Shown: in pieces, positions 10,385-22,145 of the stretch
How positions within the stretch are numbered: the stretch's first letter is position 1
How the letters are laid out: each line of letters begins with the position of its first letter
Source: Bolinopsis microptera
Taxonomy: Eukaryota; Ctenophora; Tentaculata; Lobata; Bolinopsidae
Length of the DNA: 64,000 nt
Direction of reading: 5' to 3'
Assembly: GCF_026151205.1 (NCBI RefSeq)
Contig: NC_087082.1
Location: 11,853,997 to 11,917,996, forward strand
Translations under genes and position numbers: made by a program
Notes under the pieces: generated by a model
Seen by the model: only the letters and a program-made list of their open reading frames with translations
What the model was told of the DNA's origin: nothing
Database searches by the model: none

Positions 10385-11747
10385 TGGTTACTTGATACAT
10401 ATAATTTTTGATTTGTGACGATTCATTTAAAAGAAAGCTTTGTTAAACCGGCATAGTCTGCAGATAATAATATTCTGTAATTAGACTTTCCAGGCTTTTC
10501 AGTACATCTGTACAATAAACACCTGTGGTTGGAATAGTTATTGTTTCTGAATAGTTAATGAACAGCTGATAGATAATATCTTATTAAGATAACCTCCAAC
10601 AATGACAGAAACTTATGAAAGAAGTTACAAATGCCTGACCCTAAAGATGTTTCTGTTAGTCACCAAACATGAGGTCCTAATTAAGAGGCCTGTCTCCAAG
10701 TAGACCCTACCTACCTGTGGTGGAAGCTAATGATAAGAAAATTAAATCTGTCGACCAACCTTTCTATTGACGTATTGACAAAGGTCTATAATTATATTAC
10801 TAATTATTATATTATTAACAACGACACTTCATCCGATATATCCATACACTACACATAGCTCTCATAAAATGTTTCTTAGTAAAAGTCTGAGCAACCTCTG
10901 AGGATCCAATCATTTCACCATGTTAGAAAGTATTCTAATATTAGTCAGTGGTCACAGCAATCATACCTTATTTTCCACAATCAGACAAATAACACAGTTT
11001 AATCAACAGATTCTTAGAGCTTTTGTAAACAGATGTGAACTGTGAAATAATACCAATAATTTCATCCAATATCACCACCTCTAACACTAAAGATAAGGAA
11101 CATGGTTATGGAGCTATTTCATTGTTGTAAAAAGTTGAAAGTTTTGACAATTTCATTAATGTGTAAATGTGAGTTCAACTCGTGAATATCTCATTAGCCT
11201 TTATCATTGCATTCACAAGCTACCAGAACCATGATTCTGAGGAATATGATCCACTATTGAATGATAATAAAATCTACTAAAATACGATTATGATCTTGAA
11301 AAGATGATGTAATAGTTTCTTAACGTGTATCTACCAAACACAAAAAGCCTGGCTCATCATTATCTGGCTTCATGGTTTGGTCAAATTGTATGTAACAGTG
11401 TCACAATGATAATACTCAATATAACATTTTTATTCGCGCTGCATCCGCCACATTATTACATGAGAAATAGAGATAATAGTCATTTCCAGAGCCAGGCTGC
11501 TTGTTGGATCATTGATCCGACAGATTATCCGGGTCAATGATAACAATAGTCTAAATTTAGGAGAGAGAGAACAAAGATCTGCTATTATGAGCCGGAGGTC
11601 CTGGCTGGTGTTATGACTGTGTTGTCTAAGCCCCCTCATGCAAGTAGTCCGTCACAACACTAAACTACAGGCTAGTCCCACTAAACTGGTGGTTATTATC
11701 ATTAAAAAGGGGCCTGTCGTGAATTATAGTAGACTTGGTAACTCTGT

Positions 11748-11776
11748 CACGTGATGACGTCACGTGATGACGTAAC
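11748..11776. promoter_or_regulatory. Duplicated CACGTGATGACGT: E-box plus CRE-like sites
   Basis: CACGTGATGACGT occurs twice in direct succession. This creates two CACGTG E-boxes and a full TGACGTCA CRE across the junction. These are textbook bHLH and CREB/ATF targets. An enhancer role in intron 2 is inference from motif content only. Confidence 0.4.
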
Positions 11777-12297
11777 TTACTGACTGGGTGGTTAGATAAG
11801 GTGTGGAGTTTGCCGCATGAGGAATGTGATTAAAACCGGTGTTACAGCTTTGATGTACGCAAACGGTTCAAATAGCGGTTTCCGAAAATCCAATTTCCTG
11901 CTGAAAATATTTAAGATCTGCGACAACAAGTTCAGTCATTATAAACTCTCCAAAATAATGTAGTTATTGCACATTGTCAGTTATCTGTCAGGTGACTATA
12001 AACTTATAAATAATATCTGTCTTTGGACGGATTTGATCATTAAATCAGAACCATTACTCAAGATTGACAAGATTCTGAACTTTTTATGTCACCCATGAAA
12101 GGTGTGCCAATAAATACTCTCATAACTCATAAGACGGTATAAATTCTGCTCGTATTTAATTTATAATCAGTAATTAAATGAAATAGGATTTTTAAACATC
12201 TTTCAATTCAATAAAATAACGTCAATGTGTGTATATATAAACATGACATTTAAACTTTATATTTTAGTTAATTAGTTAATTGCACAGGCGAGGGCAA

Positions 12298-12573
12298 TTG
12301 CTTGGTAATAACTTGGTAATAACTTGGTAATAACTTGGTAATAACTTGGTAATAACTTGGTAATAACTTGGTAATAACTTGGTATAATAACTTGGTAATA
12401 ACTTGGTAATAACTTGGTAATAACTTGGTAATAACTTGGTAATAACTTGGTAATAACTTGGTAATAACTTGGTAATAACTTGGTAATAACTTGGTAATAA
12501 CTTGGTATAATGACTTGGTAATAACTTGGTAATATCTTGGTAATAACTTGATAATAACTTGGTAATAACTTGG
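12298..12573. repeat. 11-bp minisatellite (CTTGGTAATAA)n, about 25 copies
   Basis: Nearly identical 11-bp units run without break. Occasional 2-bp insertions (TTGGTATAATAA) and single substitutions appear near both ends. The low divergence implies recent expansion or active homogenisation. Confidence 0.95.
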
Positions 12574-15102
12574 AAGTTACTAGTGCGTACTAACGGCCCT
12601 TACTGTACATGATTATATATTCCAAGCCAGACATAATTAGGAATTAAGGATCATCATTATTTAATAATATGGTGCTTTCTGTGTAACTTGAGCTTTAATC
12701 TGAACTGGCTACTAATACTACTTTTAGCTGATGTGTGTGGGTGGGTGGTTGTTCCTTAATCACTTAATCACTTAATCACTTCCTCATTTATTAGGGGCCT
12801 CTCTCTATAAATAGAACCTTATGCTATAAATAGAACACTATGCTAGCGGCATGGCTCAAAAAATGTCGCTCTAAAATAGATTCCATTGCTAAACAAATGT
12901 CTCTTGTACTGATGATCATGTTAGCATTATCAGGTGTCACGTTATAACTGGGCCGGCCTGCTCAACACCAAATCTACATAATAATAATAATCCATAATGA
13001 TATGATTATGATAATTACATTGTGACCCAGCTTGTTTACAGGCCAGCAAATTGTATTGAGCGGTTGTTTTAGCTGAATTACCAAATTACCGTTATCTTAT
13101 CGCACGCCCAACATACTTTGAAAAAAGAGGAACCAATTAAAGACCAATTAATTAAAGTCATGTTAAAAGCTCACAAACCCGAATTGTGGAAAATTGGGGG
13201 GGGGGGGGGGGGGGTGGGGGCCGGGGGTAATTGGTTAAACGTCCCACACGTTTATTTGTCTACTATTGAACTAACAGCAAACACACCATAATCTGTTGCT
13301 GCTCAATAACACGTACAAACGGGACATAAATAAAATACTAAAGTAAGCAACTTACTAAGTTTATTATCAATTATATAACCCTCCTCTTTCTAGATTTTTG
13401 GATCGATTAAGCGAGTGATCGAAAACGAAGAGGAGTTGATTTACCCGGGGGTTCAAATATAATACTTTTTAAATTAGAGCACAGGTAACCCTGATGCCCT
13501 GAAGCGATACTGAATGATAAGAGGTCTAGCAGTTAGCACCATATATTTATATAATCCGACGTGAGCACCAGATATCCAAGCAGATACAAAGGAAACGACC
13601 AAATCTCCTTCTTGACAAAAGCCTGCTAACAATGACATGGATTTGGGCCGCTAAAGATCATGACAGCTTGACTGGTGTCTATTTTTAGACTAAAGGTTAC
13701 TCGTCCCACCCGATAATCTGATATAATTGCACCATTACTAGAAATAGGGCGGTTTTACCAGCTACTAATGACTTCTCGGATGTGACCTTGCCTGGTATCC
13801 TCACAGAGGTTTAGATTGTGGCTTATTATTCATCCCAGTGCAGTCTAATGATATGTTAGAGGGTATAATACTCCCTACTACTTAGGGTTCGGCACAACCG
13901 ACTGGTGGTCAGGGAGTCAGGGGATTCTCTTTGTGGAGCTCGAGATACTGAATTTGACCCGCCACTAATTGTAGAATATAAGATATTTACTCGCCACTTG
14001 TCGCCATTTTAAGGATGGATCAAATATTAGATCTCTCTATCACAATATGCTCTCTTTATGTGAATAATAAGGAAGATCTCAAGCTTCATTTGTTTGGCCT
14101 CAAAGAAGAAGGTATCGAACGAGGTGAAATTCCTCAATCTAAAGTGAGGCATTCTGAGTACATATTATGATGAGACATTTGGTAAAGAAGAAAAGTAAAG
14201 TTCGATGCAATGTTGTGTACAAATAAAAGAAGCCTTAAATATAAAGTGTCATACTCTCAGTTATTCTGATATCGCTTTATTCCCGCAGCAATTATTGTTA
14301 AAACTTTAAAATGTGTTGCCAGCTCCACTTTCAAACAGAACCAACAATAAACAATTTCCACATTCTATCAATATGTTGCAGTGCCAGGAATGTACACATG
14401 TTTGTTACATTCCGATAATTGTTAACGGCAGCATCAAGATCCGTCACCACATTCCACTCCATTCCACTATTTAATTGTTCCAATCTCTCAAGACTCAAGT
14501 GTGAAGTGACATCACAATATTGGGACTCGGTAATAGGAAACAATACTGGTTGATGTCCCTTTCCTCCCCACTCTCAATGAATGAGTTAATGAATAAACAC
14601 GAGCATACCGACAAACGGAGGACTGTAAGAACTTAAGAACTCTCCAATTGGATAAAATAGCAACTCTACTATAATACTGGTTCCTGTCCTCTGACGCGAC
14701 CTTGGTCGATGTTAGTGGCATTATCATTTAGAGCTGTTATCATTGTTCTCCAAAGTTTAATCAATAGAGCATGACATTCTCTAAAAAGTCCTAGGGCTGT
14801 AAATCACTTAATTGGGACTCGAGTTATAACAGTTAGTATCGAGGAGCTAAAATAACATGAGATACAGAGAGACTACCTGATTAACTACCTTATTAGAACT
14901 ATTAACTACCTTAGTAAGAACTATATTTAATGGAAGACGCCTATCTAGCAGAAAACAAGAAATCATTCTGTGTTTTGATTGGATAATGGAAGTTGGTTTA
15001 ATAACCACGTGAAGATATAGTTCACCCCCACCATTATTCAGATCTAAACTTATAATACAAGTTATTTCATGAGATAGATTTGTAAGTAAGCATGTAATAA
15101 CC

Positions 15103-15137
<35 letters not shown>

Positions 15138-15817
15138 ATAACCTAGTCACCTCCTGGTACTATGGGTTTTAAACGCTTAATAAATGTTTTAACAATTTCA
15201 ATGAAATTGAGGAAGCAATGAGACGAAAAAATGATACATTGTTATTTACAATTTTAATGAGCCACTTAATTATAAGAGGGCAAATTAGATTATAAAGTAT
15301 CTATGCAGTAGCCATTTAAAGGATACAATAACGGTAAGATAATAAACATACATTTGGTCCATCAGATTATGTTATTATGATTATTATATTACCATAGTAT
15401 ATTATATTACCATTATTATATTATCACGTATTAACATAAAACATAGCGACAAAGCCAGGGCCCTAGCCGTCAAAGTAAGAATATAAATATTGAATCTGTT
15501 ATGTGGTTTATATTATATATTATTTCATTAAATCTAAATCTGGTCTTCATAAAGCACTCCGTTACAGTACTTCATTTAACCATTTAACCAGTCGCAGAGC
15601 AAGGATATCTGCCTGGTTAATCTAGTTAGGCACATAATCAACACTACATTGCAGACTGCAGAGGTTGTAATTACGGTTGACAATTAGGGAAGGAATATCC
15701 TTGTGTTTGAAGTCCCACACACATGACAGTCAAACCTTTATGTACCGGGTACCTCGATATACCAAGTACTTTTCATTTCCTCAAGAGATATTAGGACTAC
15801 ATAACGTCACTTTTCAG
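12574..15817. other. Hydrolase intron 2, right part
   Basis: AT-rich DNA with a G homopolymer of about 20 at 13195-13215 (length probably unreliable) and a GA microsatellite at 15104-15136. It also holds a small ORF at 14015-14170 listed separately. No exon of the hydrolase was found here before 15818. Confidence 0.6.
14015..14170 (+). other. Candidate 51-codon ORF or first exon (MDQILDLSITICSL...)
   Basis: ATG lies in a strong context (AAGGATGG) and opens an amphipathic frame, MDQILDLSITICSLYVNNKE, followed by a Lys/Glu-rich stretch and stop. A possible donor AAA|GTGAGG occurs at about codon 43, so it may be a first exon rather than a complete protein. It sits on the hydrolase strand inside intron 2. 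I recognise no family. Codon use looks coding, but the length makes chance possible. Confidence 0.3.
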
Positions 15818-15927
15818 GGAGTACATAACAACTCCTGATGGAGGACAGTTTGCCCTAGACTGGCTCATCAACAAAGGACCGGACGACCTGGACAAACCTA
15901 TTGTCTTGGTAGTTCCCGGCATTACTG
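15818..15927 (+). CDS. ABHD3-like: ABHD1/ABHD3-like hydrolase, exon 3
   Basis: The exon follows CACTTTTCAG and ends ATTACTG|GTAAG (110 nt, phase 2 in, 1 out). It encodes REYITTPDGGQFALDW, then PIVLVVPGITG. The second segment is the family's PxxxxxPGLTGGS oxyanion-hole strand and loop, completed by GGSHNNYVRH on the next exon. Confidence 0.9.
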
Positions 15928-18031
15928 GTAAGTTTACATTAAAGTTCTAGTTTTTATTTTTTATTATATCTTATGGAGTATGGACGTACAGTCGGGAATA
16001 CTGGGATTTGTGTAATGTGTATATATAGTGTTTACTATAATATATAGTAAACACACCCTTCACCAGCTTTACTTCTTTACAATTTACCCCTCTTGTGCAG
16101 CAGTCCCACAAGTCGTCTGTTAACGTCCTCACAAGCGATCTTATCTCGCCCGGTATGATTCTGGTATGAGCCTATCTCGCCTGGTATAATCCAGTAACGA
16201 GTTCAGTCAGGGTCTTCATCAATACCCTGTAGTACATAATATACAGTTCCTCCTGAACAGAATATAGTACATGCTTTACTCCAATAGTGTGTTTTTCATG
16301 TATGACAAGTACGTGACTGATGAGTTGCACTTAATATGTAGATTAGATGGTGCTTGCTTGGTAGTCTAAATACATGAAGAAGAAGAAGAAGGAATAATGT
16401 GGAGAAGGAGCTGTGTGTAGAGGTGCTGTACACGTTGTAACTGTACAAACTACAGTTGGAGGTTTTAGTCTCGTGAATAATAGGCTCCCCCACTCGGCCA
16501 CTGTGGACGAAGGATATTATACCATTAATACCAGATTAATATGATAATTTTAAATATGAGAGACTCTCAAATAATGACTAACATGTACTAAATGATGACC
16601 TAAATGATGTATTAAATGATTTATGACGTATAATCAATACTATAATTCAAAGAATTATTTCTGTATGTAGAATGTCTTTATTAGGTAAAAAGCAAAAGGT
16701 TGCATAGTTACCATGGTAACGAGGATTGTTACAGTTACACGCACATGCACGCACAAAGATTTTCGAGCGCCATTTTGATCGGTTTTGGTAATTACGTTTG
16801 TGTTTGAACGTGTTTAACATTCGATTCGAATGTTCAGAGGTACATGGATTCCGGACCGAGACTGGTATTCATCAAAAAAAGTAGGGTATGAGCTAAAGCT
16901 CTAAAGGTAGGACAGAACAGATTACCGGGAAATAGAGCTATAGATTGATATAATATATAATAGAATCAAGTAGTAATCAAGCACACGAATGACCTAGAGC
17001 TTCATTGAATTTGCAATGAAAAATACCATTGAGAAAAGACCAATTTTGAGAAAAGACAGAAAGTTTGTTTACATTCCTCGAGATGATGGTTTAGAGCTCC
17101 GCCGGACCAATTAACAGTCTGATATTTTAGGTCCGTCATTGACACTCCCAGTTTAGTGATAGACAATAGACATTGACACAAAATAGCATTCCGTAAATTC
17201 CAACTTCAGCTGTTGATGATTGGTTTAGAGCTGCGCCAGATGTCTTTAGAGCTTTAGTGCGAGCAAAATTTTAATCGGGCCTGTGTCTTCGTTGTGACGG
17301 ATATTTAGATGCGATAAAAACTTACTACGAAAGAATACTATTACCTTCCTCCCTGTGACCACGGGATTTCTAGTAATGTATATAATAATAGTTCCTCTAC
17401 ACGCCCAACAGATTACTTCTGTCATCAGATAACTGCACTCTGTGATATAAATATGTAATGTGTGTGCGAAGCAAAAAACAATCAGATCTCATCAAGGTGC
17501 CCCATAATAGTAGCACTGTTATAGGCCTGTAGCAGTACTGGATCTCACTCTATTAACTGATTCACTACAATATGTTAGAAGGTATTAACATCTGACAGGT
17601 ATTAACATGCTGGGCATGTACATATTGTTATGAAATATATTGCAGGGTCTCTCATTCAGTCCCCTGGTATTTTATATCAGCTCATTAATCAGCTCTGATC
17701 AAATAACCATTCTAACGAGGAATTTAAGTAAGATTTAAGCTGATAGAGCGCGCGTTGTGACTTACTGCATCCCCGGCTGTGATATGTTTAACAGAGTATT
17801 ACTTGTAACTTAGTAAGGGATTGTTCGCGTACTAAGGATAAAGCTATATTTTGTCCAATTAAAACCTTCCCTCAGTAAACCACTTCACACGTAGCTAATT
17901 CGTACTAATCACACCAACATGAGCGTATCCAAACCCCGTCCCCTACGTAAATGTGAACAGTCTCTAACGAAGATTGTTCGAAGTATTTGGAACGAAAATG
18001 TTCGAGTATTTTTAATATAAAACCGTTTCAG
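15928..18031. other. Hydrolase intron 3
   Basis: No coding exon is seen apart from flanking hydrolase exons. A perfect small palindrome, GTGTTTACTATAATATATAG with its mirror, lies at 16028-16055. An ACT/AAG-rich patch is at 16376-16392, and a dispersed repeat occupies 16640-17395. Confidence 0.6.
16640..17395 (-). repeat. Dispersed repeat family copy (GTGGTAACAGGGACGAAG / GCACGTGGGCGG family), diverged
   Basis: Segments at 16650-16820 and 17260-17385 match the copy at 43850-44180. Shared blocks are TATAATTCAAAGAATT, CAAAAGGTTGCATAG, CATTTTGATCGGTTTTGGTAATTACG, and CCCTGTGACCACGGGATTTC then TAGTAAT. The middle has extra sequence relative to the other copy. Family type (SINE, LINE tail or DNA element) is undetermined. 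Confidence 0.65.
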
Positions 18032-18092
18032 GCGGTTCCCATAACAACTACGTGAGACACCTCATGCTCAATGGACATTCTAACAAGTGCAG
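18032..18092 (+). CDS. ABHD3-like: ABHD1/ABHD3-like hydrolase, exon 4
   Basis: The exon starts after CGTTTCAG and ends TGCAG|GTATAC (61 nt, phase 1 in, 2 out). It encodes GGSHNNYVRHLMLNGHSNKC, continuing the PGxTGGSxxxYxRH block that is strongly conserved in ABHD1/2/3 proteins. Confidence 0.9.
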
Positions 18093-18419
18093 GTATACAA
18101 TTTGTTATTTTAGTTTAAATAGAAATCTAAACAAACTTGTTTTATAAACATCAAATGGTTGGTTGTACATTAATTTCCATACACGATAGTTCTTAATATC
18201 TCAGTAGAAATTTCAGCTAAATGTTTTTTATCGACAACGTTTCTGGATCAGTCATCAGACCAGTCGATATATTTATTATTTCAACCTAACAAAAACAGGG
18301 GAAGTCGTAACTAAATTATGTTTCGGTATTGACAATAAAGCAGCTGTCGAAAATGGCGACATTTAATTTTGGAAGTAGTGATGATGGTGTAATTAAACAA
18401 TGTCACCTTAATGAAAATT

Positions 18420-20000
18420 TGATAAAAAAAACACCTGGGTGAATTTTTTCATTCTTCGGTGGTTTCAGTGATTTTTTTAAATTCAGGGTTGCTAAAATGT
18501 GACTTTAGATTCCGAAAAGAACGTTGAGATAGTTTTTAGTTCGTCCAAACCCGCTCGTTATCCTGGATAATTTCATGAAAAATTTTAGTTCAATACTTTA
18601 CTGAATTGTTAAGAAGAGAATAAAAGAGCTAGGGGTTTTTTGTTTATAGAAAATTTTAGTAGTTTTTTTTTTTAAAAAATTTTAAATTTTCACAGTAGTG
18701 TCATGTTGTTTTTCAGAGCTGTTCCCCAAAATAGTTGTTAAAATAGTTGTTACAGATTTTTTGGTTTAAAAATTTTTAAAGTATTTTTAAAAAGGGTAAA
18801 AGTTGTTTTGAGTTTAGTTTTTTAAAGGAAAGGTTTAAGGTGGTTAAAAAAGGCATTTTTGTTACAGCAAGTTGTTAAAATTTTTAAGTTTGTTAAGCAT
18901 TGTTAAAAAGGCATTTTTGTTTTTACATAGTTTTTACAATTTTGTTTTAAAATTTTTTTAAATGGGCTGTTACAGGTTTTTAAATTTAAAGGGAAATGAC
19001 ATGACCGGGTTTTAAAAAAATCAGTACTGTGAGAATGTTCCAGGCCCCAAATATTAGGGGTTTTTGTCGTTCCTCCCCTCAGCCAGTGGAAATTTGGTTT
19101 TCTGCGTTTTAGTAGGCTGCGATGAAATGAGAGGGACATGTGATGGAATTCTTCACTTTGATAAGGGGGGGCGTCGTTAGGAGTCGTCCCTTTCGGAAGT
19201 ATCTTCACCAAAATTTCCCTCAAAACCGAGCACTTCCAGACTCGACACTCGAACTCTTCGTCTGTCACTGTTTTGAAAAAATGTTCAATTGAAAGTTCCC
19301 CTCCGAATGAGTATAATCGCTTCTAAAGTAGTGGCACTCTGACTTTGCCCTATCACAATGGAACCTCCCATACCCAGCTTTCTATCCCGTCCTGGTAGCA
19401 GCAGAATTATTGATTCCTTTAATAGAACCTTATACCCCCATACACGGAAAAATTTCCCAATGTAATACCACGGGTCACGTGATGCTGAAAAACCCAAGTG
19501 AAGGTTTTGCCCCTATACCAGAAACGCTAAGGGGTTTTAAAAAAATCTCACGTATTTTTAACCTGACCGTCACCCCAATTCTTTTGTTCACCCCCAACAA
19601 ATTTTCTCTTCTTTCTGAAGGTCCCCTGTCGGTTTTTTCATGATTAGTTTTCAGCCCGTCAAAAATTTTAGCCCGATAAAGGGATTTGAGCAAGTAAGAT
19701 TAGTGGTATTGGTAGTAAGGTAGGAAAATATCAGATGACGAGATTTTTTCCCTTTAAAAGTGTGGAAATAAAAACACAAAAACAGACGTGGAACCCTTCT
19801 GGGTGATACCCTTTTTTAAGACTCACTTTGTCCTTTTTTGGGGTTGGGGTTTTCTTTTACTATCTAGGATTAATTTAATGTCAGCGGGAAGTTTCTTTTA
19901 AAGAAATTTTGCTACCAACAAAATTCTCCGTATCATATTTTCCCTTATTTTTTAAATTTTAAAACACATTTTGATAACAGTTAAACGTTCTCGGTACTTG
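18420..20000. other. Anomalous homopolymer-rich stretch, suspected low-quality sequence
   Basis: From about 18420 the texture changes to dense short homopolymers (TTTTTAAAAAATTTTAAATTTT, GGGGTTTT, CCCC runs). It returns to normal shortly before hydrolase exon 5. Frames here shift often. A reverse-strand frame at 18903-19268 opens with a protein-like stretch (DEEFECRVWKCSVLREILVK) that I do not recognise. Expanded homopolymers are typical of base-calling error, so function should not be read from this stretch. Confidence 0.5.
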
Positions 20001-20179
20001 TACTGCTGACTTCACCCTGACTTCAGATATATCAAATTATCAAAAGACATCGTGCCACCATAATAATAAAATCACCAAAGATTATTTTATTTCGGTACCG
20101 AAATATGTTTTCGCTCCAACTCCTCAAGACACGAAGCATTTAAAAAATATTTCCAACTAACTGAGAATTTCTCTTTCAG

Positions 20180-20225
20180 AACTTTGGTGTTCAACAACAG
20201 GGGCTGTGCTTCCTCCACCCTCCTC
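20180..20225 (+). CDS. ABHD3-like: ABHD1/ABHD3-like hydrolase, exon 5
   Basis: A 46-nt exon lies between CTCTTTCAG and CTC|GTCAGT (phase 2 in, 0 out). It encodes RTLVFNNRGCASSTLL, the family's VVFNNRG strand followed by the start of the LLTPRxY loop. The size and phases join exons 4 and 6 exactly. Confidence 0.85.
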
Positions 20226-20439
20226 GTCAGTCGTAATTATCACTTAATTAATTATCTTAATTATCAATTATTAACCAATCATCTCCTACTAAACAATTTT
20301 ATATTGTATGTAGGTAGTTTTAGACGAAGATCAACGCGAATATCAATCAAATGCTTTACTTTATATCATAATTACATGGCTCCTAGCTCCTAATGAATTA
20401 GCTGACCAGTGACCACGCTGGTTGTCTCTTCATCCCCAA

Positions 20440-20533
20440 ACTTCAGTTAAATATTTCAACTGATAACAGCTATTCTTGTTTTCACTTCAGTTAGTTATAT
20501 TTCAACTGATAACAGCTATTATTTTTTTTTCAG
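20440..20533. repeat. Short tandem duplication at the intron 5 acceptor
   Basis: TTTCAACTGATAACAGCTATT appears twice, about 60 bp apart, just upstream of exon 6. Each copy is followed by a T-rich tract and a TTCAG, so the intron has a duplicated branch-point and acceptor region. Only the right acceptor leads into the hydrolase frame. Confidence 0.65.
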
Positions 20534-20646
20534 ACTCCACGAATGTACTCGGGCAGCAACACCGAGGACTTGAGTCTAGCAGTGCGTACTCTGACTGAGA
20601 GATACGCTAACGCGCCTATCATTATTGTAGCTGTATCTTTAGGCGG
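20534..20646 (+). CDS. ABHD3-like: ABHD1/ABHD3-like hydrolase, exon 6 (nucleophile Ser)
   Basis: The exon runs from TTTTTCAG to GGCGG|GTTAG (113 nt, phase 0 in, 2 out). It encodes TPRMYSGSNTEDL, matching the family TPRxYxxxNTEDL, and then IIIVAVSLGG. Ser208 is the predicted catalytic nucleophile. The elbow reads A-V-S-L-G-G where vertebrate relatives have G-V-S-M-G-G, so the first Gly of the GxSxG motif is Ala here. Small residues are tolerated at that place, so activity is still likely. Confidence 0.9.
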
Positions 20647-21346
20647 GTTAGTACATTATAGTTTAATAACTTAATAACTTAATATTTTGGTACTTAAATT
20701 GCTCTTTATTCTATAAATAAGGTCAGTAAGTAGTTCTGTTCATTGTTTTGACTTCAAGTGTTTGGTACGCTCAAAGTCGGAATTTGGGGGTATTTTACAA
20801 CAACCAAATATAATAATGTTAACCATAAACTTGTAATATCTTGCAGAGTTGAATATGTAAAAGGAACATTAGTAAATTTCCGTTTAGAATATAGTTGAAT
20901 AAGTAATGAAAATGTGTAATGTATGTTAGGCATGTGTTTAGTATAGTATAGTCATGGTTGTAAATCTTTAACCCACAGATTAGGAAGGCGGATGAGCTAA
21001 GAAAATGTAACTTTATTTTCCCCCTATATATATTGGAGTATTGTGTTGTCCACTGTAGAAAGATAAAGACTGCATTGTTTTCTCTGCTTAGATTTTGACC
21101 GTAAGGAGAATAATGTGGTTTGAAAGAAATGAAAATGTTTTGAAAGAAATGAAAGAAATATTTAATTGTTAGGGACGAAGTGAGAGTCTCCACTCAGTGA
21201 CTTCGTCCCCAACAATCAAAATATATATGAACGACACACTCACAAGAAAAAGGATACCTAAAATGAAAGAAATGGAAGAAATTAATGAATTGTTGCTGGG
21301 CCACCATTACTATTAGAGAAAATTGGATCGTGTCGTTCATGTTCCG
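20647..21346. other. Hydrolase intron 6, left end
   Basis: AT-rich sequence with direct GAAAGAAATGAAA repeats at 21120-21160 and again near 21260, either side of a hairpin. No exon is seen. Confidence 0.55.
21165..21216. repeat. Hairpin with 17-bp arms
   Basis: ATTGTTAGGGACGAAGT pairs with ACTTCGTCCCCAACAAT with one mismatch, around an 18-nt loop that itself contains GAGTCTCCACTC. GAAAGAAATGAAA direct repeats on both sides suggest a tiny inserted fold-back element. Confidence 0.7.
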
Positions 21347-21430
21347 AGCGTTATATTATATATAGCGTTATATTATTATATATAGCGTTATATTATTATA
21401 TATAGCGTTATATTATTATATATATATATA
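21347..21430. repeat. AT-rich array (AGCGTTATATTATATAT)n, left of LINE
   Basis: Four units of AGCGTTATATTA(T)TATATAT run into a short TA tract and directly into the 3' end of the antisense retrotransposon. The same unit resumes at the other end of that element. Confidence 0.85.
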
Positions 21431-21524
21431 AACAAAAGCTCTAAGAAACAGATAGTAAACAAAGTAAACATTTCTGTCCCCTAATCTTTCTCAAACAAAA
21501 GTCATGCAATTTGCATACTTCTCA

Positions 21525-22030
21525 TTAAACTCTATTCTGAGCAATTAACGTTAAATAGTTCAAATCACATAAATTATTTAACGATAATTTTCGGACACTA
21601 AGGTCGTGTAGAATCAGTGAGAAAAGGTTTGACTGCGGTCTTCCACGCCGCCCTTGAAGCTGTAAGGTGTTGACAGCAAAAACAAGCGACGAATAGGCAG
21701 GGCCATCTGTAGGCCCACGCAGTACATGTCCGAGCATCCTCCACCCGACTACGAGGCCACTTTAGCTGACAATGGTTCGCTATTGCAGCGTTTATACAAG
21801 TTCTTGTTGGAGATGATGTGAGGGTATTTGTAATTCAAAATTGATCGCAGATGACGCGACGTCTGTGAGCAATATCTAGTTTTTCCATACTGATTTAGGG
21901 CAGCCCAGCAAGATGAATTGTACATTAAAACGGATACTACCAGAGCCTCATACAACAGAAGCCTCTTGCTCAGAGGGATCTTATGGTTCCAAGCTTTCTT
22001 GTATTTGTTAAACGCGGCATATCCAGACAT
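21525..22030 (-). pseudogene. LINE ORF2, C-terminal part
   Basis: Two adjacent frames together encode the region downstream of the RT. The first has SGYAAFNKYKKAWN, IPLSKRLLLYEALVVSVLMY and a Cys-rich tail. The second has MLGHVLRGPTDGPAYSS and GRRGRP. This is the thumb and C-terminal segment of many non-LTR elements. The frame break near 21740-21750 shows decay. Confidence 0.8.
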
Positions 22031-22145
22031 ATCCTTCTAGAGATGTCCTCTCACTACAAAAGCATGGAGCCAAGCGTGATACTCTTTCTCCAGAGCTCGT
22101 TCCCTGCAATTGGCTTACCCTGATCGTCTTTAGCTCCCTTTTCAG

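Larger units (their letters stand above)
8012..12299. other. Hydrolase intron 2, AT-rich, no gene seen
   Basis: The stretch contains only short frames without protein-like composition. It includes a TGTGCAGTGTGCAG dinucleotide-like patch at about 8430-8450, CT and GA microsatellites with a GC-rich palindrome at 9370-9705, a 10-bp GAGGTGCTGA tandem at 10353-10384, and a CACGTGATGACGT pair at 11748-11776 (separate entries). Confidence 0.6.

Noticed and set aside
17920-18020. Short ORF beginning MSVSKPRPLRKCEQ just before hydrolase exon 4
   Set aside because: It has only 33 codons, ends before the exon and lacks splice sites. It is most likely chance.
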